In this document: one piece after another, positions 53,647 through 62,197 of the stretch
Layout of the letters: each line of letters begins with the position of its first letter
Position numbering within the stretch: position 1 is the stretch's first letter
Assembly: GCF_031432425.1 (NCBI RefSeq)
Contig: NZ_JAVKPH010000001.1
Location: 186,001 to 250,000, forward strand
Length of the DNA: 64,000 bases
Source: Ruixingdingia sedimenti
Lineage (GTDB): Bacteria > Pseudomonadota > Alphaproteobacteria > Rhodobacterales > Rhodobacteraceae
Reading direction: 5' to 3'
Position numbers and translations under genes: made by a program
Notes under the pieces: model-generated
Database searches by the model: none
What the model was told of the DNA's origin: nothing
What the model saw: only the letters and a program-made list of their open reading frames with translations

Positions 53647-55008
53647 TCACGCCCCCGTCAGGATCCCCGCCGCCAGCCGCGCGGTCTGGCCGCGGATATC
53701 GGGGATCGCGGTGATTTCCCAGAACGCCGCGCGCGACACCGGCCCGATGGCGAGGATCCGGGCCGAGGCGCGGCCCCCCGCATCCACCAGCCGGCAATCC
53801 GCCGTCACCTCCAGCCCCAGGCGCAGCGGGTCCACCCGCACCCGGCCCCGCGCCAGCAGGTCGGCCACCGGCGGCCCCGCGTTCCGCGCCGGATCGTGCC
53901 GGATGCCGCGGCAGTCGATGATCCGCCCCGCGCCAAGCGCGACCGGATCCGCATGCCCCCGCAACCGCACCAACGCGCGGATGCCGCCATCCGCGCCACG
54001 CCCGCCGCGCAGGAAGCTGCCCCGCCGCACCGCCAGTTGCCCGCTGGCCAGCGCCGCGCCGATGCGTTCGGCAGAGGCCGGGGGGATGCGGTGGCGGTGC
54101 ACCTCCCACCAGGTCACGGCATGGCGCAGGAACCGCGCGCGTTCGGCCTGCGGCAGCGCCTGCCAGACCGCCGCCAGATGCGGGCGCAGCCCGTCCACCG
54201 CATCGCGCCAGGTGCCGCCCCCCGCCTCTGCCTGCCGCGCCAGCCCGCGCAGCCAGTGCAACAGCCGGCTTACCGGCGCGCCCAGGGGAATATCCTCGGC
54301 CCGCAGCGTCAGCGGGCGGCCCGGGGCATGCGGCCGGGGCAGCAGGCCGCGGCGGGAGATAGACACGATCTGCCCGCGATGCCCCGCCTTCATCAGCGAC
54401 AGCACCTGATCCACCATCGACAGGCCCGACCCCACGATGATCACCCGGGCGTCGGGGTCGATGGGTCCCGGATCTTCCCACCCGCCGGTCACGATGCCGC
54501 GCAGGTCGGGGGGCGGCACGCAGATCCCGGTCGCCAGCACCGCCAGATGGCCGCGGATCACCTGCCCGTCGTCCAGATGCGCGGCGACGCCTGCCGCCCC
54601 TTCCTCCACCCGCAAACAGCGGTGGCGCAGGCAGGCCAGCCGCCCCCCCGCCCGCCAAGGGTCCAGCAGGCCGCCCAGATAGGCGCCATAGGTGGCGCGG
54701 CTGACGAAGACGCCATCGCCCCCGTCCGTCCGCCCCTCCAGCCAGCGCGCGAAATGGCCGGGGTCGTCGGGCCAGGCGCTCATGTTGTCGGCGCGGGTGT
54801 TCAGCAGGTGGTCGGGGTCGCGGGTCGAATAGGCAAGGCCGCAACCGAGCATGTTCGCCGCCTCGACGATGGTCACGCGGGCGCGCGGGTCCTGCCGCAG
54901 CAGTTGCGCCGCCATCAGCACGCCGCTGGCCCCGCCGCCGATGACCAGCACATGCAGCGCCGTATCGGGCGCAGGCCGGGCGGGGGCGATCACCGGAAGC
55001 TCGGTCAT
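53647..55008 (-). CDS. FAD/NAD(P)-binding protein (NAD_binding_9 type)
   Basis: A 453-residue flavoprotein of the family with FAD motif VLVIGGGASGVLMAAQLL near 20-37 and the characteristic GCGLAYSTRDPDHLLNTRADNMS segment (about 55-77). A second dinucleotide motif is VIIVGSGLSMVDQVLSLM. Members are loosely like N-hydroxylating monooxygenases, but substrates are not known. ATG 55008 overlaps the TGA of a 39-codon gene (ATGA), indicating coupling. Function in the catabolic setting is unclear. Confidence 0.82.
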   Translation of the reverse strand: MTELPVIAPARPAPDTALHVLVIGGGASGVLMAAQLLRQDPRARVTIVEAANMLGCGLAYSTRDPDHLLNTRADNMSAWPDDPGHFARWLEGRTDGGDGVFVSRATYGAYLGGLLDPWRAGGRLACLRHRCLRVEEGAAGVAAHLDDGQVIRGHLAVLATGICVPPPDLRGIVTGGWEDPGPIDPDARVIIVGSGLSMVDQVLSLMKAGHRGQIVSISRRGLLPRPHAPGRPLTLRAEDIPLGAPVSRLLHWLRGLARQAEAGGGTWRDAVDGLRPHLAAVWQALPQAERARFLRHAVTWWEVHRHRIPPASAERIGAALASGQLAVRRGSFLRGGRGADGGIRALVRLRGHADPVALGAGRIIDCRGIRHDPARNAGPPVADLLARGRVRVDPLRLGLEVTADCRLVDAGGRASARILAIGPVSRAAFWEITAIPDIRGQTARLAAGILTGA

Positions 55009-55124
55009 CCCTGCCCCCGCATCCGGCGGGCAAGCGCCCGGATCAGGCGCGAGACCACGGGCGACGGCCCCGCGGGGGCGGTCAGCAGCCGGGCAAGATC
55101 GGGGTCGGAACATCCATGGGGCAT
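55005..55124 (-). CDS. Small hypothetical protein coupled to the flavoprotein (39 aa)
   Basis: A 39-codon frame, MPHGCSDPDLARLL to RRMRGQG, with a textbook GGAGGT ribosome site 5 nt before its ATG. Its stop overlaps the flavoprotein start. I know no family. It has one Cys, an Arg-rich amphipathic C-terminal half and no membrane helix. It could be a real small protein or a leader that drives translation of the flavoprotein. Confidence 0.55.
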   Translation of the reverse strand: MPHGCSDPDLARLLTAPAGPSPVVSRLIRALARRMRGQG

Positions 55125-55148
55125 GGGGCACCTCCTGCGTGAAGCCAG

Positions 55149-55170
55149 GATATACTCTATAAGATATATC
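55149..55170. promoter_or_regulatory. AT-rich inverted repeat upstream of the small gene and flavoprotein
   Basis: GATATA (55149-55154), 10 nt, TATATC (55165-55170): a perfect 6-bp inverted repeat in an AT-rich island, 25 nt upstream of the small gene. Candidate operator and -10 region. Confidence 0.4.
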
Positions 55171-55301
55171 GAGATTTTTTGTTCCAAAGCATGCCGCAGG
55201 AAGGAAAAGTGCTTCTACCTGGATGCCGCCGCGCAGAGGATCGTTTCGTCAAGATCGTCCAAGGGCAAACGCCCCGCACACAAAAGGGCGCACCGACGCC
55301 G

Positions 55302-55532
55302 GGCCGGGCGGGATCAGGAAACGCACTGCGTTTCCCCCGCCCGTTCGCGCGGCGGTGCCATCAGGGACGGTGATGCCGGGAATACCGGAAAGGCCAGCGC
55401 CTGCCCCGGCGGGCGAGAAGCGCCCGCCATGGGCGGGGCGGGCGCTGGCCGGGGGCTCGGGGCCCCCGGCCGGACAAGCTTAACCCGCAGGATGTGGCGA
55501 AGGCACGCGCCTTCGCCAGTCAGACCGGCAGG
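55302..55532. repeat. Dispersed palindromic repeat family, copy B
   Basis: The 432-nt gap 55125-55556 contains the AT-rich promoter-like island and this repeat; I see no convincing gene. All modules of copy A are present in the same order: GGAAACGC-ACT-GCGTTTCC (55317-55335), the GGCCAGCGCCTGCCCC hairpin, the GGGGGCTCGGGGCCCCC block and GGCGAAGGC-ACGC-GCCTTCGCC (55496-55517). Long stretches are identical to copy A at 34231-34460. Confidence 0.8.
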
Positions 55533-55556
55533 GCAGAAGCTTGATAGACTCCGGTC

Positions 55557-56447
55557 TCAGGAATAGGGGGGCTCGTCCCACCAGGGGAAATAGTCCGGCA
55601 TGTCCGCCGACACGCGGTCCGGGAAAACGGCCGGACGCTTTTCCAGAAAGGCCGTCACGCCCTCGCGCGCATCCGCCTGCCGGCCGCGGACATAGACCCC
55701 GCGGCTGTCGAGCCGATGCGCGGCCATCGGATGGTCCGCCGCCGCCATGCGCCACAGCATCTGCCGCGTCAGCGCGACCGACACCGGCGCGGTCTGCGCC
55801 ACCACTTCTGCCGCCCAGGCCCGGGCGGCGGCCAGCGCGCCCTCGGGCCCCGTCACGGTGGCGACCAGCCCCTTGTCGCGCGCCTCTTCCGCCGGGAAAA
55901 GCCGCCCCGACAGCATCCAGTCCGCCGCCGTGCCCATGCCCACCAGCCGCGGCAGGAACCAGGTCGAGGCGCCCTCGGGCACGATCCCGCGGCGGGTGAA
56001 GACGAAGCCGAACCGCGTGCCCTCTGCCGCGATGCGCAGGTCCATCGGCAGAAGCATCGTCACCCCCACCCCCACCGCCGCGCCATGGACGGCGCCGACC
56101 ACGGGCTTGAGGCAGCGATAGATGCGCAGCGTCAGCAGCCCCGCCCCGTCGCGCACCGCCGGATGGGCATAGTCGATGCCGCCATCGGCGCGGATGGGCG
56201 ATGCCATCCCCTGCGCGGCATAATCGAAGGTCTTGTCGCCTTCGGACAGGTCGGCCCCGGCGCAGAACACCTTGCCCGCGCCGGCAAAGATCACCACCCG
56301 CACCGCATCGTCGGCATCGGCGCGGTCGAGCGCGTCCACGATTTCCTCGATCATGGCGGGCGAGACCGCGTTGCGCCGGTCGGGTCGGTTCAGGGTGATG
56401 GTGGCGATGCCCTCGGCCACCTCGTAGAGGATGTTGTGATAGCCCAT
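55557..56447 (-). CDS. Enoyl-CoA hydratase/isomerase (crotonase) family protein, second
   Basis: Crotonase-fold enzyme of 296 residues. Oxyanion-hole segments KVFCAGADLSEGDK and HGAAVGVGVTMLLP; the acid is Glu in GIVPEGASTWFLPRL, the isomerase-type position, with no Glu at the first hydratase site. The about 30-residue C-terminal tail ends PDYFPWWDEPPYS. It closes a leftward operon (hydratase, dehydrogenase, ligase, MaoC, dehydrogenase) behind the second TRAP system. Confidence 0.9.
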   Translation of the reverse strand: MGYHNILYEVAEGIATITLNRPDRRNAVSPAMIEEIVDALDRADADDAVRVVIFAGAGKVFCAGADLSEGDKTFDYAAQGMASPIRADGGIDYAHPAVRDGAGLLTLRIYRCLKPVVGAVHGAAVGVGVTMLLPMDLRIAAEGTRFGFVFTRRGIVPEGASTWFLPRLVGMGTAADWMLSGRLFPAEEARDKGLVATVTGPEGALAAARAWAAEVVAQTAPVSVALTRQMLWRMAAADHPMAAHRLDSRGVYVRGRQADAREGVTAFLEKRPAVFPDRVSADMPDYFPWWDEPPYS

Positions 56448-56450
56448 CGG

Positions 56451-57548
56451 TCAGTCCTGCATGCTGGCGGCCTGCGCCTCGTAGGTGCGGAAGTGGTCGT
56501 CCTCGCTGCCGAAGCTGGCGGCGATGACCATCGCGCGGCGGAACCAGCCGCTGATCGCCAGTTCGTCGGTGATGCCCATCCCGCCGTGCAGCTGCACCGC
56601 ATTCTGGCTGACGAAGCGGAGCGAACGGTCCACCACGATCTTCATCGCGGCACAGGCAGCGCGGGTTTCCGCCCCGGTGCCGCGTTCCAGCGCGTCCTGC
56701 GCCATATGCACCATCGACAGCGCCTGTTCGCGCGCGATCACCATATCGGCCACGCGGTGCTGCAACGCCTGAAAGGCGGCGAGCGGCTGGCCGAACTGCT
56801 GGCGCTGGCGCATGTAGGCGGCGGTATGTTCGATCAGGCCCGCCATGATGCCCACGGCCTCTGCCCCCAGGGCGGCAAGCCCCGCATCCACCGCAGGCGC
56901 CAGCGCCGCCACCCCCTGCCCCGGGGCGCCCAGCATCCGGGCCGGCGTGGCGGCAAGCGTCAGGTCGCAAGCGGACTGGCCATCCACGGCCATGTAGTCC
57001 TGCCGCGCCAGCCCCTCGGCCCCGGCATCGACCAGAAACAGCGTCATCCCCGCACCCGCCACCTGCGCGGTGACGACGAAATGGGTGGCGAGCGGCCCCG
57101 ACAGGACCACCGCCTTGTGGCCGGTCAGCCGCCAGCCCTCGCCCGCCGGTTCCGCCACGGTCGCGGCACGGGTCAGGTCGAACCGCCCGCCCTCGCCATG
57201 CGCGAAGGCGGGGATGAGGCGGCCCTCTGCCGCCTTGGCCGCCAGTGCTGCGTCGGGCAGGTCGCGCAGCAGCGCGGCCAGCATCACCACGGCGACATAG
57301 GGCGTGCGGGCCTGATGGCGGCCGAAGGGCTCCATCACCGCGAACACGTCCATCTGCGTGCCGCCGAAGCCGCCCGCCTCTTCGGCGAAGGCCGCGCCGA
57401 TCACGCCGATGTCGTCCACCAGCCCCTGCCAGATCCGCCGCTGCACGCCCGGGTCGCGCGCCGCCAGCCCGAGCGCATCGGCATCGCGCAGATACCTGTC
57501 CAGCGCATCGCGCAGCATCGCCTGTTCGTCGGAAAGCTCGAACCCCAC
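56451..57548 (-). CDS. Acyl-CoA dehydrogenase subunit (pair 2, partner of 59685)
   Basis: A 365-residue homologue of the 52464 protein: MGFELSDEQAMLRDALDRYL at the N-terminus and VQLHGGMGITDELAISGWFRR at the end. The flavin loop is again degenerate (GEGGRFDLTR). With the longer type at 59685 in the same operon it completes a second probable alpha2beta2 enzyme. Overlap or near contact with neighbours (3 nt to the crotonase start) supports cotranscription. Confidence 0.88.
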   Translation of the reverse strand: MGFELSDEQAMLRDALDRYLRDADALGLAARDPGVQRRIWQGLVDDIGVIGAAFAEEAGGFGGTQMDVFAVMEPFGRHQARTPYVAVVMLAALLRDLPDAALAAKAAEGRLIPAFAHGEGGRFDLTRAATVAEPAGEGWRLTGHKAVVLSGPLATHFVVTAQVAGAGMTLFLVDAGAEGLARQDYMAVDGQSACDLTLAATPARMLGAPGQGVAALAPAVDAGLAALGAEAVGIMAGLIEHTAAYMRQRQQFGQPLAAFQALQHRVADMVIAREQALSMVHMAQDALERGTGAETRAACAAMKIVVDRSLRFVSQNAVQLHGGMGITDELAISGWFRRAMVIAASFGSEDDHFRTYEAQAASMQD

Positions 57549-57557
57549 GCCTGCCCC

Positions 57558-59156
57558 CTAGACGATCTTGCGATCCGCCGCCCAATAGGGCGCGCGCAAT
57601 TCGCGTTTCAGGATCTTGCCCGAGGGGTTGCGCGGCAGCGCCGGCAGGAAGTCCACCGATTTCGGGCATTTGAAATGCGCGATGCGGGCGCGGCAATGGG
57701 CGATCAACTCTTCCGCCGTCGCCTGCTGGCCGTTGCGCAGCACGACGAAGGCCTTCACCTCTTCGCCCCACCGTTCGGACGGCACGCCCACCACGCCGGA
57801 TTCCAGCACCGCGGGATGTTCCGACAGGGCGGATTCCACCTCGGCGGGATAGATGTTTTCACCGCCCGAGATGATCATGTCCTTGATCCGGTCGCGGATA
57901 TAGAGATACCCCCCCGCATCCAGATAGCCGGCGTCGCCCGAATGGTACCAGCCGTCGCGCAGCACCTCTGCCGTCGCCTCGGGCCGGCCGTAATAGCCCT
58001 TCATCACCGACGGCCCGCGCAACAGGATCTCGCCCGTCTCGCCCGGGGGCAGGTCGCGGCCCTCGGCGTCGATGATGCGGATCTCCATGTCGTGATAGGC
58101 CCTGCCGCAGGAGGTCAGCAGTTCCGGCCGGTTCACGTCGTGATCCTCGGGCATGAGGGTGGACCCGACGGTGGTCGTTTCCGTCATGCCGAACATCTGC
58201 ACGAAGATGGGGCCGAACTTGCGGATCCCCTCGCGCAGCAGTTCCACCGTGATGGGCGAACCGCCATAGCCGATCAGGTTCAGGTGGCGGAACAGGTCGG
58301 GGTTGAAGCCGGGGTCGTTCAGGATCTGCTGGATCACCGCCGGCACCAGCCCCGCCTTGGTCACGGGGAAGCGGGCAAAAGCCTCCAGCACATGGGCGCT
58401 GTTGGCCTCGCGCGTGGTGCAGACGGCGGCGCCGACATAGGGCGCGTAAAGGGCCCAACAGGTGCCGCCGCTGTGGAAGAGCGGCAGCGGCGCCAGCACC
58501 AGATCGGCGTCGGTGAATTCGGTCAACTCGCCCGTTTCGGCATGCCGCGCCATCGCCAGCACGTTCAGATGCGTCAGCATCGCCCCCTTGGGCCGCCCGG
58601 TGGTGCCGGATGTATGCAGCTGCAACACCACGTCATCGGGCCCGACCGCCACGCCCGGGTCGGTGTCCGGCTGCCCGTCGCGCCAGGCGTCGAAGCCCGG
58701 CACGTCGCCCGCCGCCGCCCCCACGATCACCACGTCGCGGATCTTGGGGCATGCGCGGCGGATTTCCGGCAGGTAGTCCAGATAGTCGGTGCCGATGAAC
58801 AGGAATTCGGCATCGAAATCGGCCAGCAGGAACAGGATTTCCGGCAACGCCAGACGCCAGCCGATCGGGGTCAGAACCATGCCCGCCTTGGCGCAGGCCA
58901 TCATCACCTCGAAATAGCGCGAATCGTTCTTGCCCAGATAGCCGATGCGCGCCTGCACCCCGCAGCCCGCCGCGGCAAGGCCGTTGGCGATGCGGTTGGC
59001 GCGGCGGTCCCATTCGGCGAAGCTGACGACATCGTCCTGGAACAGCAGTGCCGTGCGGTCGCCCCGCCAGCGCGCGTGATGGCGCAGGACGTCGCCCACC
59101 GTGGTCAGGGCATTGCGCGCGGCGCGGTCGGCCGCCGGGTCGGGGGTCTGTGCCAT
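57558..59156 (-). CDS. AMP-forming acyl-CoA synthetase/ligase, second
   Basis: ANL ligase of 532 residues. Phosphate loop HTSGTTGRPKGAMLTH, GWYHSGDAGYLD, hinge DRIKDMIISGGENIYPAEVE and catalytic Lys in PRNPSGKILKREL. The overall layout is that of fatty-acid or aromatic acyl-CoA ligases (FadD/BadA-like), specificity unknown. ATG 59156 has GGAG upstream at 7 nt. It would activate the acid brought in or produced within this operon. Confidence 0.92.
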   Translation of the reverse strand: MAQTPDPAADRAARNALTTVGDVLRHHARWRGDRTALLFQDDVVSFAEWDRRANRIANGLAAAGCGVQARIGYLGKNDSRYFEVMMACAKAGMVLTPIGWRLALPEILFLLADFDAEFLFIGTDYLDYLPEIRRACPKIRDVVIVGAAAGDVPGFDAWRDGQPDTDPGVAVGPDDVVLQLHTSGTTGRPKGAMLTHLNVLAMARHAETGELTEFTDADLVLAPLPLFHSGGTCWALYAPYVGAAVCTTREANSAHVLEAFARFPVTKAGLVPAVIQQILNDPGFNPDLFRHLNLIGYGGSPITVELLREGIRKFGPIFVQMFGMTETTTVGSTLMPEDHDVNRPELLTSCGRAYHDMEIRIIDAEGRDLPPGETGEILLRGPSVMKGYYGRPEATAEVLRDGWYHSGDAGYLDAGGYLYIRDRIKDMIISGGENIYPAEVESALSEHPAVLESGVVGVPSERWGEEVKAFVVLRNGQQATAEELIAHCRARIAHFKCPKSVDFLPALPRNPSGKILKRELRAPYWAADRKIV

Positions 59157-59182
59157 ATCGGGTCTCCAGCCAGGGCCGCCGG

Positions 59183-59635
59183 TCAGGCGAAGTAAAGGAA
59201 CATGATCTCGGCGACGAGCGCGGGACGCTCCTGCCCCTCGATCTCGATGGTGATCTCTGTCGTGGCGCGCAGCCCGCCGGATGCGGGTTCGAGCGATTTC
59301 ACCACCTCCGACAGCCGGATCCGCGCGCCGGAAGGGACCGCGTTCAGGAAGCGCAGCTTGTTCATGCCATAGTTCAGCGTGCGCGCCGCCTTGACGCTGT
59401 AGATCTGCGGTTGCAGCACGCCGATCAGCGACATGGTAAGATAGCCGTGCGCGATGGTGGTTCCGCCCGGCGCCTCGCGTTTGGCGCGTTCCACATCGAC
59501 ATGGATCCACTGCCGGTCGCCGGTGGCGTCGGCGAAACGGTCGATCATCTCCTGGCTGACCGTCACCCAGTCCGAGGGGCCGAGCTTCTGGCCGATCACG
59601 GTTTCCAGTTCGGCGGGGGAATTGAAGATGCGCAT
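59183..59635 (-). CDS. MaoC-like (R)-specific enoyl-CoA hydratase
   Basis: Hot-dog-fold hydratase of 150 residues. The hydratase-2 motif is TGDRQWIHVDVERA with catalytic Asp40 and His45. TTIAHGYLTMSLIG follows as expected. It would hydrate a trans-2-enoyl-CoA to the (R)-3-hydroxyacyl-CoA, matching an MFE-2-type dehydrogenase such as the one at 50281. Located between the ligase and the acyl-CoA dehydrogenase. Confidence 0.92.
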   Translation of the reverse strand: MRIFNSPAELETVIGQKLGPSDWVTVSQEMIDRFADATGDRQWIHVDVERAKREAPGGTTIAHGYLTMSLIGVLQPQIYSVKAARTLNYGMNKLRFLNAVPSGARIRLSEVVKSLEPASGGLRATTEITIEIEGQERPALVAEIMFLYFA

Positions 59636-59684
59636 GGGGGTCTCCTTACAGAATGCGGCCGGCGGGGCGCCGTGGCCGGCAGGG

Positions 59685-60875
59685 TCAGCGGCTGTTCAGC
59701 GTCAGCCGCGCGATGATGTTGCGCTGGATCTCGTTCGAGCCGCCGAAGATCGAGGCCGCGCGCAGGTTCATGTGCCGCGCCGAGGGGCGCAGCGCGATGT
59801 CGGGGCCGATCACGGGCACCTCGCTGCCCGGTTCCAGCGCCGCGCGCTGGTCGGGGATGGCGGCCTCGCCAAGCGCCAGCACGGCCAGTTCGGCCGCCTG
59901 CTGCTGCACCTCTGACCCGCGGACCTTGAGCACCGAGGCCATCGCATCGCCCGGGTTGCCCCCGGCGGCGAGCCCCGCGATCACGCGCTTTTCGGTCCAG
60001 CCCTGCGCGAGGATCGCGATTTCGGTTTCGGCATAGCGGCGGCGGAAGAAGGGATCGCCCCAGAGCGGCGGGTCATCCCCGGCCCGGGTGGCGGCGGCGC
60101 GCGCCTCTTCCAGCGAGACGCGGGCGGGGGCGGCGTAGCTGCCGCCGCGTTCGAATTCCAGCAGGTACTTGGCGATGGCCCAGCCCTGGTTTTCGTCGCC
60201 CACCCGGTTTTCCACCGGCACGCGCAGGTTGTCGAAAAAGACCTGGTTGACCTCGTGTTCGCCCGACATCGACCGGATCGGGCTCACGGTGATCCCGGGC
60301 GCGTCCATCGGCGACAGAAGGAAGGTGATGCCGGCCTGCGGGCGCCCTGCCGTCGAGGTGCGCACCAGCATGAAGATCCAGTTCGCCCAATGGGCATGCG
60401 TCGTCCAGATCTTGCCGCCGTTGATCACGTAGTGATCGCCGTCCCGCACCGCCGCGGTGCGCAGCGACGCCAGATCGGACCCGGAACCGGGTTCGGAAAA
60501 GCCCTGGCACCAGTAATGGTCGCCCGACAGCAGCCGGGGCAGGAAGAACGCCTTCTGCGCCTCGGTGCCGAAGGCCATCAGGACCGGGCCGACCAGTTGC
60601 AGCCCGCCCAGGAACAGTTGCGGCGCACCGGCCAGCGCGCATTCTTCCTCGAAGATGTGGCGTTCCACCACGTCCCAGCCGGGGCCGCCGTATTCGCGCG
60701 GCCAGGCCGGGGCGGACCAGCCCTGCGCATGCAGCGTCCTGTGCCACCAGATGCCCAGATCGCGTTCCGCGGCCACCCCCGCCTGACGGCGGGCGCGGGC
60801 GCGGATTTCCGGGGTCAGGGTACGCGCCAGAAAGGCGCGCACCTCTGCGCGGAAGCTTTCGTAATGATCCGCCAT
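59685..60875 (-). CDS. Acyl-CoA dehydrogenase subunit, FadE-type (pair 2, with 56451)
   Basis: A 396-residue homologue of the 51250 protein: FRAEVRAFLARTLTPEIR, flavin loop QGFSEPGSGSDLASLRTAAV, and C-terminal ASIFGGSNEIQRNIIARL with Gly where MCAD has its catalytic Glu. This is the FAD-binding type of subunit in heteromeric acyl-CoA dehydrogenases. It begins 11 nt after the stop of the TRAP large permease gene, so transport and oxidation genes are in one transcript. Confidence 0.9.
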   Translation of the reverse strand: MADHYESFRAEVRAFLARTLTPEIRARARRQAGVAAERDLGIWWHRTLHAQGWSAPAWPREYGGPGWDVVERHIFEEECALAGAPQLFLGGLQLVGPVLMAFGTEAQKAFFLPRLLSGDHYWCQGFSEPGSGSDLASLRTAAVRDGDHYVINGGKIWTTHAHWANWIFMLVRTSTAGRPQAGITFLLSPMDAPGITVSPIRSMSGEHEVNQVFFDNLRVPVENRVGDENQGWAIAKYLLEFERGGSYAAPARVSLEEARAAATRAGDDPPLWGDPFFRRRYAETEIAILAQGWTEKRVIAGLAAGGNPGDAMASVLKVRGSEVQQQAAELAVLALGEAAIPDQRAALEPGSEVPVIGPDIALRPSARHMNLRAASIFGGSNEIQRNIIARLTLNSR

Positions 60876-60886
60876 CGCCCCGCCCC

Positions 60887-62197
60887 TCAACCGAACACGA
60901 CCTTGGGCAGCCACAGCACCACATGGGGGAAGGCGATCATCAGCCCGACGACGACCAGATCCATCACGAGGAACCACATCACGCCCTTGAAGATCTCTGC
61001 CAGCTTCACCCGGTCGCCGACGATTCCCTTGATGACGAAGACGTTCATCCCCACGGGCGGCGTGACCATGCCGATTTCCAGCAGCTTCACCAGCAGCAGG
61101 CCGAACCAGATCATGTCGTGCCCGCCCGCCTTGATCACCGGCAGCACGATGGGCAGCGTCAGCAGGATCGCCCCGATCGGTTCCAGAAAGCAGCCCAGAA
61201 CCAGATAGACCACCACGATCATCAGCAGGATCACCAGCTGGCTTTCCGACACGCCCAGAATGGCGTCGGAGATGACCGAGCCGATGCCCGAAATCGCCAG
61301 AAGCCGGGTGAAGAGGCTCGCCCCCAGGCCGATGATGATCAGCGCGCTGGTGGTCAGCAGGCATTCCAGCGCCGCGGCGCGGAACCGTTTCCAGGTCAGT
61401 GTGCGCTTCATCAGACCCACGACGGTGGCCATGAAGGCACCGACGCCGCCGGCCTCGGTCGCGGTGAAGATGCCGCCGAACAGCCCGATGAAGATGCCCG
61501 CCATCACCAGCAGGATCGGCCAGGTATCCCACAGCGCCGCGCGCCGTTCGGCCGCCGTCACGTCGCGGCGCACCTTCGGGGCGACGGACGGGTTCGTCCA
61601 GACCCGCAGCAGGATGACCAGCACATAGCCCGCGACGCTGACGATACCGACGGTGAAGCCGGCCATGAACAGCTGCGGCACCGGCTGTTGCGCGATCACG
61701 CCGTAAAGGATCAGCAGGATCGACGGCGGGATCAGCGCGCCCACCGTACCGGCGATGGCGACCGTGCCGGTGGAAAGCTCTGCGCTGTAGTTGCTTTTCA
61801 GCATCTCGGGCACGGCGATCCGGCCCATGGCCGCCGAGCAGGCGACCGACGACCCGCAGATCGCGGCGAAGATGGCCGAGCCGAACACCGCCGAAATCGC
61901 AAGCCCCCCCGGCAATCGCGCCAGCCAGACCCTTGCCGCCTCGAACAATCCCTTGGTCAGTTCCGCGTGATAGGCGATGAAGCCCATCAGCAGGAACATG
62001 GGGATCGAACTCAGCACCCAGTTCGCGGTGAAGTCGAACGGCACCACGCCGATCGCGCCCCAGGCCACTTTCCAGCTGGTCAGCGACCACAGGCCCCCGA
62101 ACGACACCACGATCATGGAAATGCCGATCGGCACCCGCAGCGCCAGCAGCACCAGCAGCAGGCCGAGGCAGGTGAAACCGATGTCGATGTTGCTCAT
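60887..62197 (-). CDS. TRAP transporter large permease (DctM family), second system
   Basis: Membrane subunit of the second TRAP importer, 436 residues, about 12 helices. Landmarks: RVPIGISMIVVSFGGLWSL, GSAIFAAICGSSVACSAAMG, and MVTPPVGMNVFVIKG. Its ATG overlaps the small permease stop (ATGA). Clearly homologous to the 23205 protein but distant, so the two systems probably carry different substrates. Confidence 0.95.
   Translation of the reverse strand: MSNIDIGFTCLGLLLVLLALRVPIGISMIVVSFGGLWSLTSWKVAWGAIGVVPFDFTANWVLSSIPMFLLMGFIAYHAELTKGLFEAARVWLARLPGGLAISAVFGSAIFAAICGSSVACSAAMGRIAVPEMLKSNYSAELSTGTVAIAGTVGALIPPSILLILYGVIAQQPVPQLFMAGFTVGIVSVAGYVLVILLRVWTNPSVAPKVRRDVTAAERRAALWDTWPILLVMAGIFIGLFGGIFTATEAGGVGAFMATVVGLMKRTLTWKRFRAAALECLLTTSALIIIGLGASLFTRLLAISGIGSVISDAILGVSESQLVILLMIVVVYLVLGCFLEPIGAILLTLPIVLPVIKAGGHDMIWFGLLLVKLLEIGMVTPPVGMNVFVIKGIVGDRVKLAEIFKGVMWFLVMDLVVVGLMIAFPHVVLWLPKVVFG

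Noticed and set aside
55179..55373. Small plus-strand frame starting near MPQEGKVLLPG
   Set aside because: It runs into repeat copy B, has no family similarity I can see, and lacks a clear ribosome site.
55716..59195. About 1150-codon plus-strand open frame opposite the acyl-CoA genes
   Set aside because: Same antisense artefact; the minus strand has crotonase, dehydrogenase and ligase with complete motifs.
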